DNA from: Fragilariopsis cylindrus CCMP1102
Taxonomy: Eukaryota; Bacillariophyta; Bacillariophyceae; Bacillariales; Bacillariaceae
NCBI GenBank assembly: GCA_900095095.1
Contig: FMBT01000395.1
Coordinates: forward strand, 62,001 to 126,000
DNA length: 64,000 nt
Direction: 5' to 3'
Positions 1 to 10,330 of this stretch are shown here, in pieces. Position 1 is the first letter of the stretch; each line of letters begins with the position of its first letter. The notes beneath the pieces were generated by a model. That model saw only the letters and a list, made by a program, of their open reading frames with translations. It was not told the origin of the DNA and did no database searches. The translations under genes were made by a program, and so were the position numbers.

Positions 1-2
1 GT

Positions 3-323
3 TGGGAGGAGTACATGCAAACTTGTCTATCCTACTGTAGAGATGTTAATGTTTCAGACAGAAGTAGTAACTCTACTGGTACTTGTACGGATACTAGTAG
101 CAACAACGACAGCAATTTTCATCAGAAACGGCAAGATAATAATAGTAGCAGTAGTAGCAATGATGGTAATGTGAACGGACATGATGCATCACAACAAAGG
201 CCATTAGCAAAATTAGAAGTGAATATAAACAATAATAATGATGATGATGATGATAATAACGATGACGATGACGATGATGCTATGGTTCTTGGTATTTCTG
301 GTGGTGTTACATACGAGATTTAG
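3..323 (+). CDS. 3' end of an acidic, Asn/Ser-rich protein (partial, uncertain)
   Basis: The reading frame is open from the first bases of the window, so this may be the last exon of a gene that starts upstream. It ends at TAG in 321-323. The product begins WEEYMQTCLSYCRD and then becomes low complexity, with Ser/Asn runs and an Asp/Asn tract near residues 75-90, closing with AMVLGISGGVTYEI. No domain is recognised. Such acidic tracts are common in diatom proteins but also appear by chance in GAT/AAT repeats, so the coding call is weak. Confidence 0.25.
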   Translation, partial: WEEYMQTCLSYCRDVNVSDRSSNSTGTCTDTSSNNDSNFHQKRQDNNSSSSSNDGNVNGHDASQQRPLAKLEVNINNNNDDDDDNNDDDDDDAMVLGISGGVTYEI

Positions 324-352
324 ATGACATTGTAATGAATAATTAAATACAT

Positions 353-1242
353 ATATAGCATGAATTAACTTCCAATGGTGCGTTGACAATACAATTGACA
401 AATCTATCTCTACCACCAATGAATACACATGCATGTACAAATTTCTATAATCTTCTAACATCAAAACTGGAGATTTTAGTTGGAATTGAATTTAAATAAT
501 TATTTATTCATTCAGCATGATGGTTTGGTTCGCGCGACGACGCCCCCTTCTCCTCATTCGTTGACAATACGACTGTCACCAATCCTTTCATTATTGAATG
601 CACATGCATGTACATATTTCTATTGTCTTCTAAGATTGAAAATTGATGAAATGAGAACCAAAACTAAATTATTTTTGGAATTGAATTTAAATAATTATTT
701 ATTCCATCAGTATGATGGTTTGGTTTGCGCGACGACGCCCCCTTCCCTCCCTTCGTCGACGATGCGAATGTCACCATTCTTCATATTATTCAATGCAGAT
801 GCATGTACATATTTCTATTGTCTTCTAAGATTGAAAATTGATGAAATGGCAACCAACACAAGACAGATTTTGCTATCATAAATTAAAACATCTTCACCAC
901 CATCAGCATGTGGTTAGCGCGACGACGCCCCCTTCCCTCCCTTTGTCGACGATGCGAATGTCACCATTCTTCCTATTATTCAATGCAGATGCATGTACAT
1001 ATTTCTATTGTCTTCTAGGATTGAAAATTGATGAAATGGCAACCAACACAAGACAGATTTTGCTATCATGAATTAAAACATCTTCACCACCATCAGCATG
1101 TGGTTAGCGCGACGACGCCCCCTTCCCTCCCTTTGTCGACGATGCGACTGTCACCATTCTTCCTATTATTCAATGTACATGCATGTACATATTTCTATTG
1201 TCTTCTAAGATTGAAAATTGATGAAATGGCAACCAAAACAAG
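353..1242. repeat. Tandem array of ~190-bp units
   Basis: The motif GCGCGACGACGCCCCCTT recurs at 532, 727, 917 and 1107, giving periods of 195, 190 and 190 bp. Each unit also carries GCATGTACATATTTCTATTG and GATTGAAAATTGATGAAATG. The last two full units are nearly identical. The first is more diverged, a degenerate unit lies before it (about 353-531), and the last unit is cut off near 1242. The short ORFs here repeat the same peptide because they read the array; I do not call them genes. Confidence 0.9.
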
Positions 1243-1334
1243 TTGTTGTATTTTTGTACTGTTATTTTGCAGTGATTTCTAGACTGGAAAATTTTCCATT
1301 CTATTTTGTTAGTAGATTGCCGCGGTAAAATAGA

Positions 1335-1392
1335 GGTTCGCCGAGAACACTGTTTCCGTCAACGTTGACGGAAACAGTGTTCTCGGCGAACC
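1335..1392. repeat. Perfect 58-bp palindrome
   Basis: The sequence from GGTTCGCCGAGAACACTG through the centre AACGTT to its exact reverse complement is a 58-bp perfect palindrome with no spacer. It follows CCGCGGTAAAATAGA, which resembles the motif next to the hairpin at 28.69 kb. It is probably a small fold-back element, or the head-to-head join of two element ends. Confidence 0.9.
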
Positions 1393-3319
1393 ACAAAGCA
1401 GTTAATTTAACCAATCAGATCATTTTACTTTCCCAAAGAACACAAAAATACTTAGGACCAATCACACTTAAAATCATATGGTATGATCATATCCTATGAT
1501 AGTATACCAAAGGTATGATCATATCATATGATAGTATTATTAAGATAGACATATTTTTTAGTTTTTAACAGGAAGATGCGCGTGCCTCTTCTGAATTTTG
1601 TGCGAGCAAAACCCGCATTTTTGTCCACAACATCACTGAACGGTGTTAAAAAAATGAAATTTTTGAGTGCGCGCGTCTGTACAACACGACAAAGGAGGTG
1701 TGCAGGAAGGGGGTTGCCGCAGAGATTTTCCTAACTACTTATAAAGGCTGTAATAACATTTTGAACAACTGACATTAGCATACATAAGCTAGATCAACAG
1801 AAAGGCATTAATCTTCGCTTTTTGGACATATCTAACTCTTTCAGTGGATGCTATTGGTTCAAATTTTATAAGCCTGGACGTAATTGGACAAATATTTTCC
1901 TTTCTTCTAGTGGATTTTCTACGCGCGTCATAGTACAATTTGACGTAGAAAAAAACTCCTGCGGCGACCCCCTTCTCACAGAAAGCCCTCACTAAACGAT
2001 AGTCGTTTGTAGGAGACACTTCATTTGGTCAAATGATGGAAATTTGTGTACCTTCAATATATTGAGCAGCAGCCCCGGCCAACCAGAGGATCCGACTATT
2101 ACAAAGTGCAAAACGAGATGAATTTGTAAAAAAGCAACCACTTCTGTAGTTAGAATATGATGATGAATGGATGATGAATGAATGAATGATAACGACAACT
2201 AAAAGCAACGATGATGATTAGATTTATTCATACAGATATTTCTTGTAAACAAATATGAAAACATCATCTCGTACTCGTGTAGTTGCATTTCCTATAGCGT
2301 CTTCTTAATTCGTCATATCGATAGTCGTATCCGAGGTGTACAGTAGTTTGGATCTTTCTCTAGATCAAGCGTACATTCTTCTATTCGATGATTTCTGTGC
2401 ACTCGATTTACTAGATATAAACGAACCTAAAAAATGAAACCCACTGATAAAGACAGTGGAAAATTACACCCGTTCCTCATCAAGCAAATCCAATACTCTT
2501 CAATGTTGTCCTTACTGTGAAGATCTAGGTGACACTGATTGCGATGATCCAACTACGTGGGACTCTACTACATTATCTAAATGGAATCGAATCGGTTTAC
2601 CTTTATTGATCAATAAAGCAAATGCTGCGGCAACATCTACATCTACTACAGAAGGATGATGACGCTACACTCATTAGCTTGAATGGAAAATGGAAAGTGA
2701 ATCGTCAATTGATATCAGATACATTATCACAAAACGGACCCAAAGTTTTCAATCGATGTAGGACGGATCATCACATTAATGACTAATTGAATGGAACCAC
2801 TACAGATACACATAACACTAAATCTACAATATTCTGCGCATTAAAACCATTTTGTACTTGACGCCCCCCTAGACATACCTACAAATAAAAGGATAAGTAC
2901 TAGTTTATAAGCATGTGCCACTCTGCTCTATTATCACCTCCTTCCTCCAATATCTAAACAAATGCACCAACCAAGCCACCCTCCATTTATTTATCTCAAT
3001 CAACAAAATGCTAATACCGGTATCGACAGTTATGGGCAACACAAAATAATCTGCGACCACATACATCATAAAATATAAAAAAGGTGTGTGTGTGTCTCGA
3101 GTCTTAGCTACATATCCACCGAAGAAGAAAAAGCTAAACAAAAGCTTGCATATATATTCTAGATTTTGATCCCCGTGCTAATGTATAGAAAAATAGACAC
3201 GTACATATCTTTATGTTACCAAAGGAAATATCCTAACTTTAATGATTACTCTACTATTATTCTTATCATCTCATCTCATTTCTATTCATTTCATTTTGTT
3301 GCACATAACAATGTACGTC
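1393..3319. other. Intergenic; no convincing gene
   Basis: Two ~30-bp direct repeats built on GGTATGATCATATC lie at about 1480-1536. A loose inverted pair around GAAGGGGGTYGCCGC lies at about 1701 and 1955. The frame 2456-2659 carries a Cys pair (CCPYCEDLGDTDC) but has no clear start or domain. The rest, including 2660-3319 beyond the sulfotransferase stop, shows nothing I can name. Confidence 0.4.
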
Positions 3320-4732
3320 TTATGTAAAATAGGATCGAGTATCATGTATGATGTAACACTTAAATATCTTTTTTCTACCAATAATAACCAAAATTAAAAA
3401 CAGTCCAAACAATATAGATGACAAAAATAGTGACGGCAATGGTACTGTTGTCATAACTGTTTTTGACGATAATAATAATTTCATTGTTCCATTGTTATTA
3501 TTGTTATTACTGAGTGTATTTGTATTTGTATTTGTATCGGTACTTGCATCAATTTCAATCTCACTATTTTCAATTTCACTATTTTTATGATAATAATCAA
3601 TACATAAACCACCATTAGTAATATGTTGTAATATCTGTTTTCTCCTATGATTAATAGATTGAATGGAATGACGGCATAATTCTTTTGTTCGTCCTTTACA
3701 TACTTTATTTATAAATATTGGATCGGTCAGCAGTTTATAATCCTCATAATAATAATATTTCATTAAACAACATGTACCTAATACTGTAATTGGTTCATCG
3801 GATCTTGATAACCATGGAAATAATAATAGTGTCGAATTCGAAATGATTGATGAATGTTGCAGTGAATGTTGTTGTGGTTGTGGTTGCGGTTGCTGTTCCA
3901 ATCTTTTTTTTGCATTTACTATATCATGATATGCCATTTCTTCTGCCATGATATTAATCGTACCGGTAGAATTGTTTGTATTATTTATACTAGTAGTACT
4001 ACTAGAAGTATATTTCTTATATTTCGTTTTTGATAATATCCATTCAATGGCACCATCAATTTGTTCGATAAAATCATATCCCTTTTCAACAACCACACCA
4101 AAAAGTTTTTCATCCATCCAATCTGTATTATTAATATTATTATTAATATTATTATTACTTACTAATTTTTTTCTATCAAATTCAAATAACCAATTATGGA
4201 TAGAAAATTTAATATGTTTCAGTTTTTGTAAATCTATTCTTGCTTGTTTTTGTTTTTGCATTTGTATTTGTATATTTATATCTGAATCTGTAGTAGCAGA
4301 ACTGGAACTAGAACAAAATGATTCAGCAAGTATACTGGCTGAATTATTATATCGATTCCAAAATTTGGTCGTCAAAGCAGTATTTACTTTACAACATTCG
4401 AATGGTCTTCCATACATACCATATTTACAATTTGGATCACGTGTATCATTGTATTCCACATCATCGTTATTACGACATGTTAATTGTTGTATCCAATAAT
4501 AATTTGATTTATATCGATCAATGGGATCACGTAATGTTAGTATTAAATTCTGTAATCTTTTATATTTTGATATATGATTGGGTGGTGGTGAACCATGATA
4601 TTGCTTTGGTTGTCTTTTGCTGTTGGACGAACCACCACCAAATGTATATCCTAATTTTTCAGTACGATCTAATACTGTGCCACCACCAGCTTTACCTAAA
4701 TGTATCAGTGTGGATTGTAATTCGATCGCCAT
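3320..4732 (-). CDS. Sulfotransferase-family protein with C-terminal membrane anchor
   Basis: A 470-residue protein. Residues about 10-18 (IHLGKAGGGTV) match the 5'-phosphosulfate loop of PAPS-dependent sulfotransferases, and about 65-80 (LILTLRDPIDRYKSNYYW) match the 3'-phosphate site with its conserved Arg and Ser. The family moves sulfate from PAPS to sugars or proteins, usually in the Golgi. The middle is rich in Asn/Ser/Gln insertions. Instead of the usual N-terminal anchor, the only clear hydrophobic segment is near the C terminus (about 435-457, FLSSILFGLFLILVII) followed by GRKK. The ATG is preceded by an in-frame TAA, so this is the earliest start in this exon, but it sits only ten residues before the PAPS loop, which is short for the family. 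A decayed MITE lies directly upstream and may have displaced a 5' exon or promoter. Confidence 0.72.
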   Translation of the reverse strand: MAIELQSTLIHLGKAGGGTVLDRTEKLGYTFGGGSSNSKRQPKQYHGSPPPNHISKYKRLQNLILTLRDPIDRYKSNYYWIQQLTCRNNDDVEYNDTRDPNCKYGMYGRPFECCKVNTALTTKFWNRYNNSASILAESFCSSSSSATTDSDINIQIQMQKQKQARIDLQKLKHIKFSIHNWLFEFDRKKLVSNNNINNNINNTDWMDEKLFGVVVEKGYDFIEQIDGAIEWILSKTKYKKYTSSSTTSINNTNNSTGTINIMAEEMAYHDIVNAKKRLEQQPQPQPQQHSLQHSSIISNSTLLLFPWLSRSDEPITVLGTCCLMKYYYYEDYKLLTDPIFINKVCKGRTKELCRHSIQSINHRRKQILQHITNGGLCIDYYHKNSEIENSEIEIDASTDTNTNTNTLSNNNNNNGTMKLLLSSKTVMTTVPLPSLFLSSILFGLFLILVIIGRKKIFKCYIIHDTRSYFT

Positions 4733-4744
4733 TATTTACTATTA

Positions 4745-4872
4745 TTATACACCCAAACTTTTCATCCTTATCAACAGTAAGAAGTGCTTTATTTCGCCTG
4801 TGAAGTTTTCTTTAAACAGATCGATATCCATGGAGATTCGACTTATTACATTCCCATCGTACTATGTATCGA
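4745..4872. mobile_element. Decayed MITE fragment next to the sulfotransferase start
   Basis: This stretch aligns in the same orientation with 5826-5955 inside the large inverted repeat. Shared blocks include ATATCCATGGAG, TATTTCG and TTTAAACAG. It is one arm of the same MITE family, diverged by many substitutions, and it starts within about 15 bp of the sulfotransferase ATG. Confidence 0.55.
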
Positions 4873-4891
4873 TGTAAATAATTTTCATAAA

Positions 4892-5050
4892 AAACAAGGG
4901 AACAACTTGTTCCCTTGTTTGTCAAACAAGGGAACGAAACACTAGGTTTTGCGCGAACAACTTCAAACAAGGGAACAACAGCACGAGGTTTTGCGCATTA
5001 AAAAACAGGGGAACAAACAAACAAGGGAACAAGTTGTTCGCTTGTTTCAG
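4892..5050. repeat. Cluster of short palindromes and AACAAGGGAACAA repeats
   Basis: AAACAAGGGAACA (4892-4904) and its exact reverse complement (4908-4920) form a 13-bp hairpin. The unit AACAAGGGAAC recurs four more times up to 5035, twice next to a GTTTTGCGC motif, and the last copy again forms a near palindrome with GTTCGCTTGTT. It looks like a degenerate tandem array or the subterminal part of a mobile element. Confidence 0.65.
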
Positions 5051-5168
5051 GTTATACCGCCCCCTATATGCGATGCAGAGCTCCCCTAAATGAAAATTAT
5101 TTAAATCGCGACATTTAAAACTAATCGCGTTGTAACAATTTTCAATTTCCAATGGTGCGTGCGTATTT

Positions 5169-6146
5169 AACTCCGTTAGTGGGGATATACTCTGAAGCTT
5201 TTAAACTAATCACAGCACTCAGTTCTATTTTTACAATTAATTGTATAAACAAAAGTGAGCGCTGTGATTGGACGAGAGACGGAATAATGAGGCATGGGAA
5301 GCGCACCTCGACAGAAAAATCACATAATCCTCGACAGAAAAATCACATAATCCTAGACAATAATAATATAGCGCACCTATGCAGTGAAAGTAGGAATTTT
5401 CCTTATTAACACATTGACAATGGGAATGTATTGAATCGAACCTCCATGAATATCGTTCTATTTAACATACGCTTTAGACGAAATATAGATGGCTATACTC
5501 TTAACAAGGACAAAAAAATTTGGTTGAATATGGTTGAATTTAACTACTTAATATCTCTTGTAACAAGAGACACATGATTTTCGTATCTACGAAAAAACAC
5601 GTCCTACATACCCGGTGATAATGGGTCCTCTCACAATATACCAATAACAATGAAAATTATCGCATTAACTAATATAACAGTAATAGAGACATCTGTACTA
5701 GCACTTTATCTATTAGTCCATTATTAATTTTTTAATATTCCTCTCTTATGCACCTCTTCCTGGCGATTCGAAATTCGCCTGCCACCCATAAATAACCTCA
5801 TAGAATTTTCCCCAAATGACCAAATTCAACCGATTTTTTTTGTCCTTGTTAAGAGTGCAGATATCTATATTTCGTCTGTAAGTTTTTATTAAACAGAGCA
5901 ATATCCATGGAGGTTCGATTCAATACATTCTCATTGTCATGTGTTAGTAAGGAATTTCCCATTCAATTCTACATAATTTTCACGCCGTAAGTAATATTGC
6001 AGGGTTCATAAGTAATGCAATAAAATCGTACCGTGAAGGGTGCAGGTCTGTACACGTCTCCTTCTTCTTTTCTTTAAGTACAAGGGAAGGGGAGGGGGGG
6101 GGGAGGGGGACTTCGTCCCAACCCTCCGGGTTTATACCCCAATGCC
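5169..6146 (+). repeat. Left arm of a 978-bp inverted repeat
   Basis: From AACTCCGTTAGTGGGG to TTTATACCCCAATGCC this segment is the reverse complement of 27597-28574. Both arms are 978 bp, and every block I compared agreed, including a run of ten G/C beside the GGGAAGGGGA tract. It contains a ~570-bp MITE (5392-5960), the ATCACAGCGCTCAC region and a poly-G tract. A short ORF (5152-5409) appears almost identically in the other arm; I read it as repeat sequence, not a gene. Confidence 0.95.
5392..5960. mobile_element. MITE with ~140-bp imperfect terminal inverted repeats
   Basis: The left end (from 5392, TTCCTTATTAACACATTGAC) and right end (to 5960, ending GTTAGTAAGGAATTTCCC) are imperfect inverted copies of each other over about 140 bp, both containing a CTTAACAAGGACAAAAAAA-type block and TCGAACCTCCATG. 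The ~280-bp core has CTCTTGTAACAAGAG, a short palindrome. No transposase is encoded. A second copy sits inside the other large arm (about 27783-28351), and decayed relatives lie at 4745-4872 and 57430-57690. The superfamily is not assigned because the target duplication is unclear. Confidence 0.65.
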
Positions 6147-6802
6147 GATTCGCAAAATGCAGTAGATTTTCAAGCGATAGGCGCGTAGTAAATTAGCGCT
6201 GACTGGGGGTGTATTTGATAAAGGGGAAATCTAATTCGGACCCCCCTTTGAAAAAATTGTATCTTCTTGTGAGTGCGTGACAAGATCAAGATAAAGCGAA
6301 CCAACGAAATACGAAATATCATAATCCAATCAAAATGACACAAAATCACTTACCGTAATATCACATATCACATCGTGCCACATCACATCACATCAAGCAT
6401 CACATCAAGCATCACATCAAACATCACACCAGACATCACATCATGTCTCTTCATTACTGTAATCGATATTATCGATTGATTGATTCATCAATTTATTCCT
6501 CTGCTAATATCACCTAGTAACGCGCACCTGGTAGCGCGAAGTTCTTCTCATTTGAAAGAGAAGATTTGAAAATTTTCACAGAGAAGATTTGAGATATTTG
6601 AAAAAGAAGATATGAAAACTGAAACGATCCAGCGAATGAAAGCAAAATAACTACCAGAAGAAAACAGTCCAAAACACTCACAAAACTCTAGAGCAGTAGA
6701 GACAACGAGTTTGATATAATAATATTGCGACGCTCCTTCCGACAGTTCTGGCAGCGTGTAATAATAGTGTCTCCCTATAATCCATTCTATAATAATATCA
6801 CG
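6147..6802. other. Intergenic region upstream of the triple-repeat gene
   Basis: Begins with AAGCGATAGGCGCG...TAGCGCTGACTGGGGG (6172-6210), a relative of 28682-28720. About 6360-6445 is a run of CATCACATCAAG-type near-decamer repeats. Around 6550-6620 there are AGAAGATTTGA repeats. No gene is seen. Confidence 0.4.
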
Positions 6803-7888
6803 ATGACAGCGATTCTTTTGCTGGTGCTCTTAACAATAACAACATCATCATTGTTGAATAGTAGCAGCGGCGCAACTACATTCGTTGTTAATGGATTTGA
6901 TTTAAGTCGTATTCATCATCATCGGCAAGTAATAGTTTCATTAGGACGAACGACGACGACGAGGATATCGTCATTAGGTCGACAACGACAACGACGAGTT
7001 GGTAATTGTGTTGAACTATGTAGTAATAGTATTGGAGAACTTGGTGAAGACAAAAACCGCATTGGCCAATCGACCTCGTTGGCGCTACTGTCGTCGTCAA
7101 TTATTTCAGTTCGTGGTGGAAGTAGTAGTAGTAGTAGTGAAGCTGTTATTGCTCCAAGTAAGAAAGGAAGAAGACAATTAATACCAATTGGTGTTGCAAT
7201 AATTATTGGTAGTTTCAGTATATTAGAAATAATAGAAAGTTTACGTGAAGAAACAGAACGATACTTTGGTCATGCACATGGTATATTAATTTTATCATTA
7301 ATACGTTTATTTCGTAGTGTGGCTATACTCCAGACAGAAGTTGTTGAATTTGAAGAAGCAACAGAGAAACTGTTCAATCAAAGTGAAGATGATGAAACAG
7401 CATCTGATAAGAAAAAGAAACGAAGATTATCATTGTCAACGATAATTGGTAAATTCATTGTATCAAGAAAGGTTAGTATTACAGCATGTATTATGGCAAG
7501 TATTGCATCATTGGTGGAAGTATATGATGATCTAAAACCTGGTGGACATCATGGAGCTGTATTTTTAGCATTCAGTGAATTAAATTATCAATTACATCGT
7601 TGTCATGATATACGAACACCATCAAAAAGAAAAGAAGACGCAGACAACAAAAATCGAATTATCCAGAGTACATCATCATCACTAACATGGAAAAGATTTA
7701 TTGGACCAACATTATTTATTGCAGCTGCTGTATTTGCTACATATGAATTATACGAAGATTTAAAACCTGGTGCACATCATGCTGTTGCTGTATTAGCACT
7801 AGCAGAATTAGTTGAAAATATAAATCGTTCAAAAGTATTGAAGAAATTGAATAATAATGGGGGTAGGTCTCAAACTACTTTTTCGTAA
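6803..7888 (+). CDS. Secreted or organelle-targeted protein with three helical repeats (unknown family)
   Basis: I start the protein at ATG 6803, giving MTAILLLVLLTITTSS, a clear signal-peptide-like segment. The earlier TTG at 6725 adds nothing recognisable. About 361 residues. After a Ser/Arg-rich region come three related segments of about 30 residues: one around EIIESLREETERYFGHAHG, then VEVYDDLKPGGHHGAVFLA, then YELYEDLKPGAHHAVAVLA. Each has a hydrophobic helix, an acidic pair, a Pro-Gly or equivalent, a His pair and another hydrophobic helix. A Lys-rich linker (DKKKKRR) separates the first two. The pattern suggests paired membrane helices. A plastid location is possible from the signal plus downstream region, but I see no clear plastid cleavage motif. 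Function unknown. Confidence 0.7.
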   Translation: MTAILLLVLLTITTSSLLNSSSGATTFVVNGFDLSRIHHHRQVIVSLGRTTTTRISSLGRQRQRRVGNCVELCSNSIGELGEDKNRIGQSTSLALLSSSIISVRGGSSSSSSEAVIAPSKKGRRQLIPIGVAIIIGSFSILEIIESLREETERYFGHAHGILILSLIRLFRSVAILQTEVVEFEEATEKLFNQSEDDETASDKKKKRRLSLSTIIGKFIVSRKVSITACIMASIASLVEVYDDLKPGGHHGAVFLAFSELNYQLHRCHDIRTPSKRKEDADNKNRIIQSTSSSLTWKRFIGPTLFIAAAVFATYELYEDLKPGAHHAVAVLALAELVENINRSKVLKKLNNNGGRSQTTFS

Positions 7889-7959
7889 ATATATCTTTTT
7901 AGGACCAAACGTCAGGAGAAAAGTATGTAGCAGGAGTACAGTATATTACAGTAAAGATT

Positions 7960-8247
7960 AACTAATATATATATATATATATATATAGAGTACAAATACA
8001 GCTATACTCGAGACAAAATGCTTGTTTTTGTCTCGAGAAAATGCTATGTACATTGGAATGGAAAAACAAGTGTTGCAAAAATAAATAAAAATTGAACAAG
8101 AACAGTTCAGTACAGTACAGTACAGGAATAACCTTAGTAAATACACTTAATACACATATTTTCTTGTTTTCTTCCTCCTTTAATTGCTAAATAAATGTAG
8201 TATGAGATGCATCAAAGCAAGACATATCATACTATCTTAATACAAGT

Positions 8248-8282
<35 letters not shown>

Positions 8283-8290
8283 TGTATGAT
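7960..8290. repeat. TA microsatellites and a 12-bp hairpin
   Basis: AT dinucleotide runs occupy about 7965-7987 and 8252-8279. Between them CTCGAGACAAAA (8007-8018) pairs exactly with TTTTGTCTCGAG (8026-8037) across a 7-base loop. It lies about 120 bp after the stop of the upstream gene and could act in 3'-end formation, but that is inference. AGTAC pentamers lie at 8107-8122. Confidence 0.6.
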
Positions 8291-8652
8291 ATAGTATATG
8301 AGATAGTAATATGCGAATGGGTTTTTACATAAAGGCACTCGAGACGTGCCCCGTTTCGAACTTACTCGAGGAGTGTCTGCGTGAGTCATTAATAAACAGA
8401 CCGGTGGGACTAACGTCAATACATGTAGACCGGTGGACGAGCGTTTTGTTTTTTTAGATGCACATCGATTAGCGGTTTTGGCAGTAATAATGAGCCGATA
8501 ACACACTTCTACTATAGCAAGCAGCTCTATAGCTAGGCCGTGAGAAACTTAACCAACGTAGTAACTCGTAATCTTAGTGTTCCACTCGTTCACTAAATCA
8601 GAATAGATAGAAAGGAACACCAGACTTATTACTAGTACATTTATAAGATAAT

Positions 8653-9351
8653 ATGTCGTCGATCGATAATACCGAAATAACTAAGAGAAATCACTATGAC
8701 CAAAAACTTAAAGTTGTTTTCAGATCAATGGCAATTGTTTTATCTATATGGGCTATCACGATACCAATACTCTACATTCAAGTCAAGCATATGGAGAACG
8801 CTAATGCTTTTGATTATACTCTCGTTACTGTGGAAGACTACGTAGCACGTACTTTATTCGGCACTAACGAAAGTATAATTGACATCACTGATGATACAGT
8901 CAAGGCAAATGCAACATTTCATCAAAAAATTCATGTCGGGAATAGAAGAATTTTCAACAGCGCCGAGTTATCAAATTTTGAATTGTTAATGCAATCGTTC
9001 ACGAGTAAATTCGTTACTGCTAATAATTACGATTGCCTTCAAATCAATAGTAATGAAGATATCAATGATACAATAATAACATTAGCGACTGTGAAGAAGC
9101 AATCGGAGGACATTGCTATAGACGACACAAACGACGAGGATACTGCTAGTAACAATACGACATCTTTTGTCATCAATCTAGTATATGTTGTATCCTTTGA
9201 AAGTATTGTTTGCAATGATGTGAAGTATTATCCTCTTTTGTTTCAAAATTATACGAACGGACATCTTAATATTGTTTTGAGGGATCTACAAATACTAGAT
9301 CTCAATGTAACACAAATTGAAAAGGCTAAACGACCCGTTTATAATAAATAG
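8653..9351 (+). CDS. Single-pass type II membrane protein, unknown
   Basis: A 232-residue ORF with a well-placed ATG and a stop at TAG. Residues 1-22 are polar and basic (KLKVVFRS), followed by one hydrophobic segment of about 20 residues (MAIVLSIWAITIPILYIQV), then a long polar, acidic, probably lumenal domain with several N-glycosylation sequons (NES, NAT, NNT, NVT) and two Cys. This is the layout of type II Golgi or secretory-pathway proteins. No enzyme motif is recognised. Codon use is less repetitive than in the flanking DNA, which supports coding. It could also be a lineage-specific surface protein. Confidence 0.55.
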   Translation: MSSIDNTEITKRNHYDQKLKVVFRSMAIVLSIWAITIPILYIQVKHMENANAFDYTLVTVEDYVARTLFGTNESIIDITDDTVKANATFHQKIHVGNRRIFNSAELSNFELLMQSFTSKFVTANNYDCLQINSNEDINDTIITLATVKKQSEDIAIDDTNDEDTASNNTTSFVINLVYVVSFESIVCNDVKYYPLLFQNYTNGHLNIVLRDLQILDLNVTQIEKAKRPVYNK

Positions 9352-10050
9352 GAGACACGATGACATCAGTAGTCAGGTCATTACTTTGAAGTATCAACAG
9401 TAATATACTAAACGCGTAGATATTTCATTAAGCTGGTCACAATATATATACTTCATTCACGAATTTTATAATATGTAGTAAATAATTTAACGTGTTGTAT
9501 CACTCTCTATTTTTTAAGTTACCACCATTCACTGAATTTAGTGTATATCTAGAGAAGCAGGAACGACATGAGACTTGGGTAAGCAATTGTAAACTTCATT
9601 GTTATTTATTCATACTATATTTATATTTTGATGTTGGAACAGGAAGTTCTTACCAACATGACATTGATTATTAGATGCTCAAGCTATGACTCTTTTCCGA
9701 TGTTCACAATGATAATGATCACATTGTTTCTATATACGCGTGTAGTATTCAATACTCAAAAGAAAAAAATGTTTTTGAATCACGCGAGCAAAAATCATTG
9801 TCCTCGATATGGAACTGTTATCTGCGCTATTTATTGTCGCCGTAACGTATCACATTGGAGTTCGATTTTGTTTTTGAATGAATCCAACGGTAGCAAAAAT
9901 CCTTATTTTTGGTTTCGGTATCGATCTTTCACTTGTCCTCGATATTAAGTCGCCGCGTACGTATCATAATATTGTTGTTAGCGATTTTGTCTAAATGCAG
10001 GGGAGAAAAAAACTTTCACTTGATCCTCGATGAAACCGTTATCAAAGCTA
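9352..10050. other. Intergenic
   Basis: No gene is supported. Between about 9795 and 9990 the blocks TTGTCCTCGATAT and GTCGCCG(T/C)...ACGTATCA occur twice in the same order, suggesting a small local duplication upstream of the Cys-rich pair. Confidence 0.35.
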
Positions 10051-10330
10051 TTTCGATACGCGATGACATTTCGAGAAAGCGTTATGCACTGCGCGAACAC
10101 GACTTGAGCGAAGACCCGTAACCAGTGAGCAATAGTACACTGCGTGCAGAATTAGATCGCATACAGTACAACTCGATCGTTCGAAAAGCAGATTCGAAAA
10201 GAAAAACTTCATCTCTCACTACAATTTACTAGTATAACAATCATATCATAAAATCAAAAATCAAGAATCAAAAATCCGATAAACAAATCGAATTAATCAT
10301 AAAATCAACGATCCAAAATCAAAAAAAAAA

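Noticed and set aside
532-1242. CRISPR-like array
   Set aside because: The whole ~190-bp unit repeats; there are no short repeats separated by unique spacers, and the context is eukaryotic.
1789-2019. 76-codon minus-strand ORF
   Set aside because: No domain, and it overlaps a loosely inverted repeat; composition does not stand out from intergenic DNA.
3948-4499. Long plus-strand ORFs opposite the sulfotransferase
   Set aside because: They are shadows of a low-complexity coding region on the minus strand and lack family features.
5152-5409. 85-codon ORF, also present in the other inverted-repeat arm
   Set aside because: It only mirrors the duplicated repeat sequence; identical DNA explains the identical peptide, and no domain or start context supports a gene.
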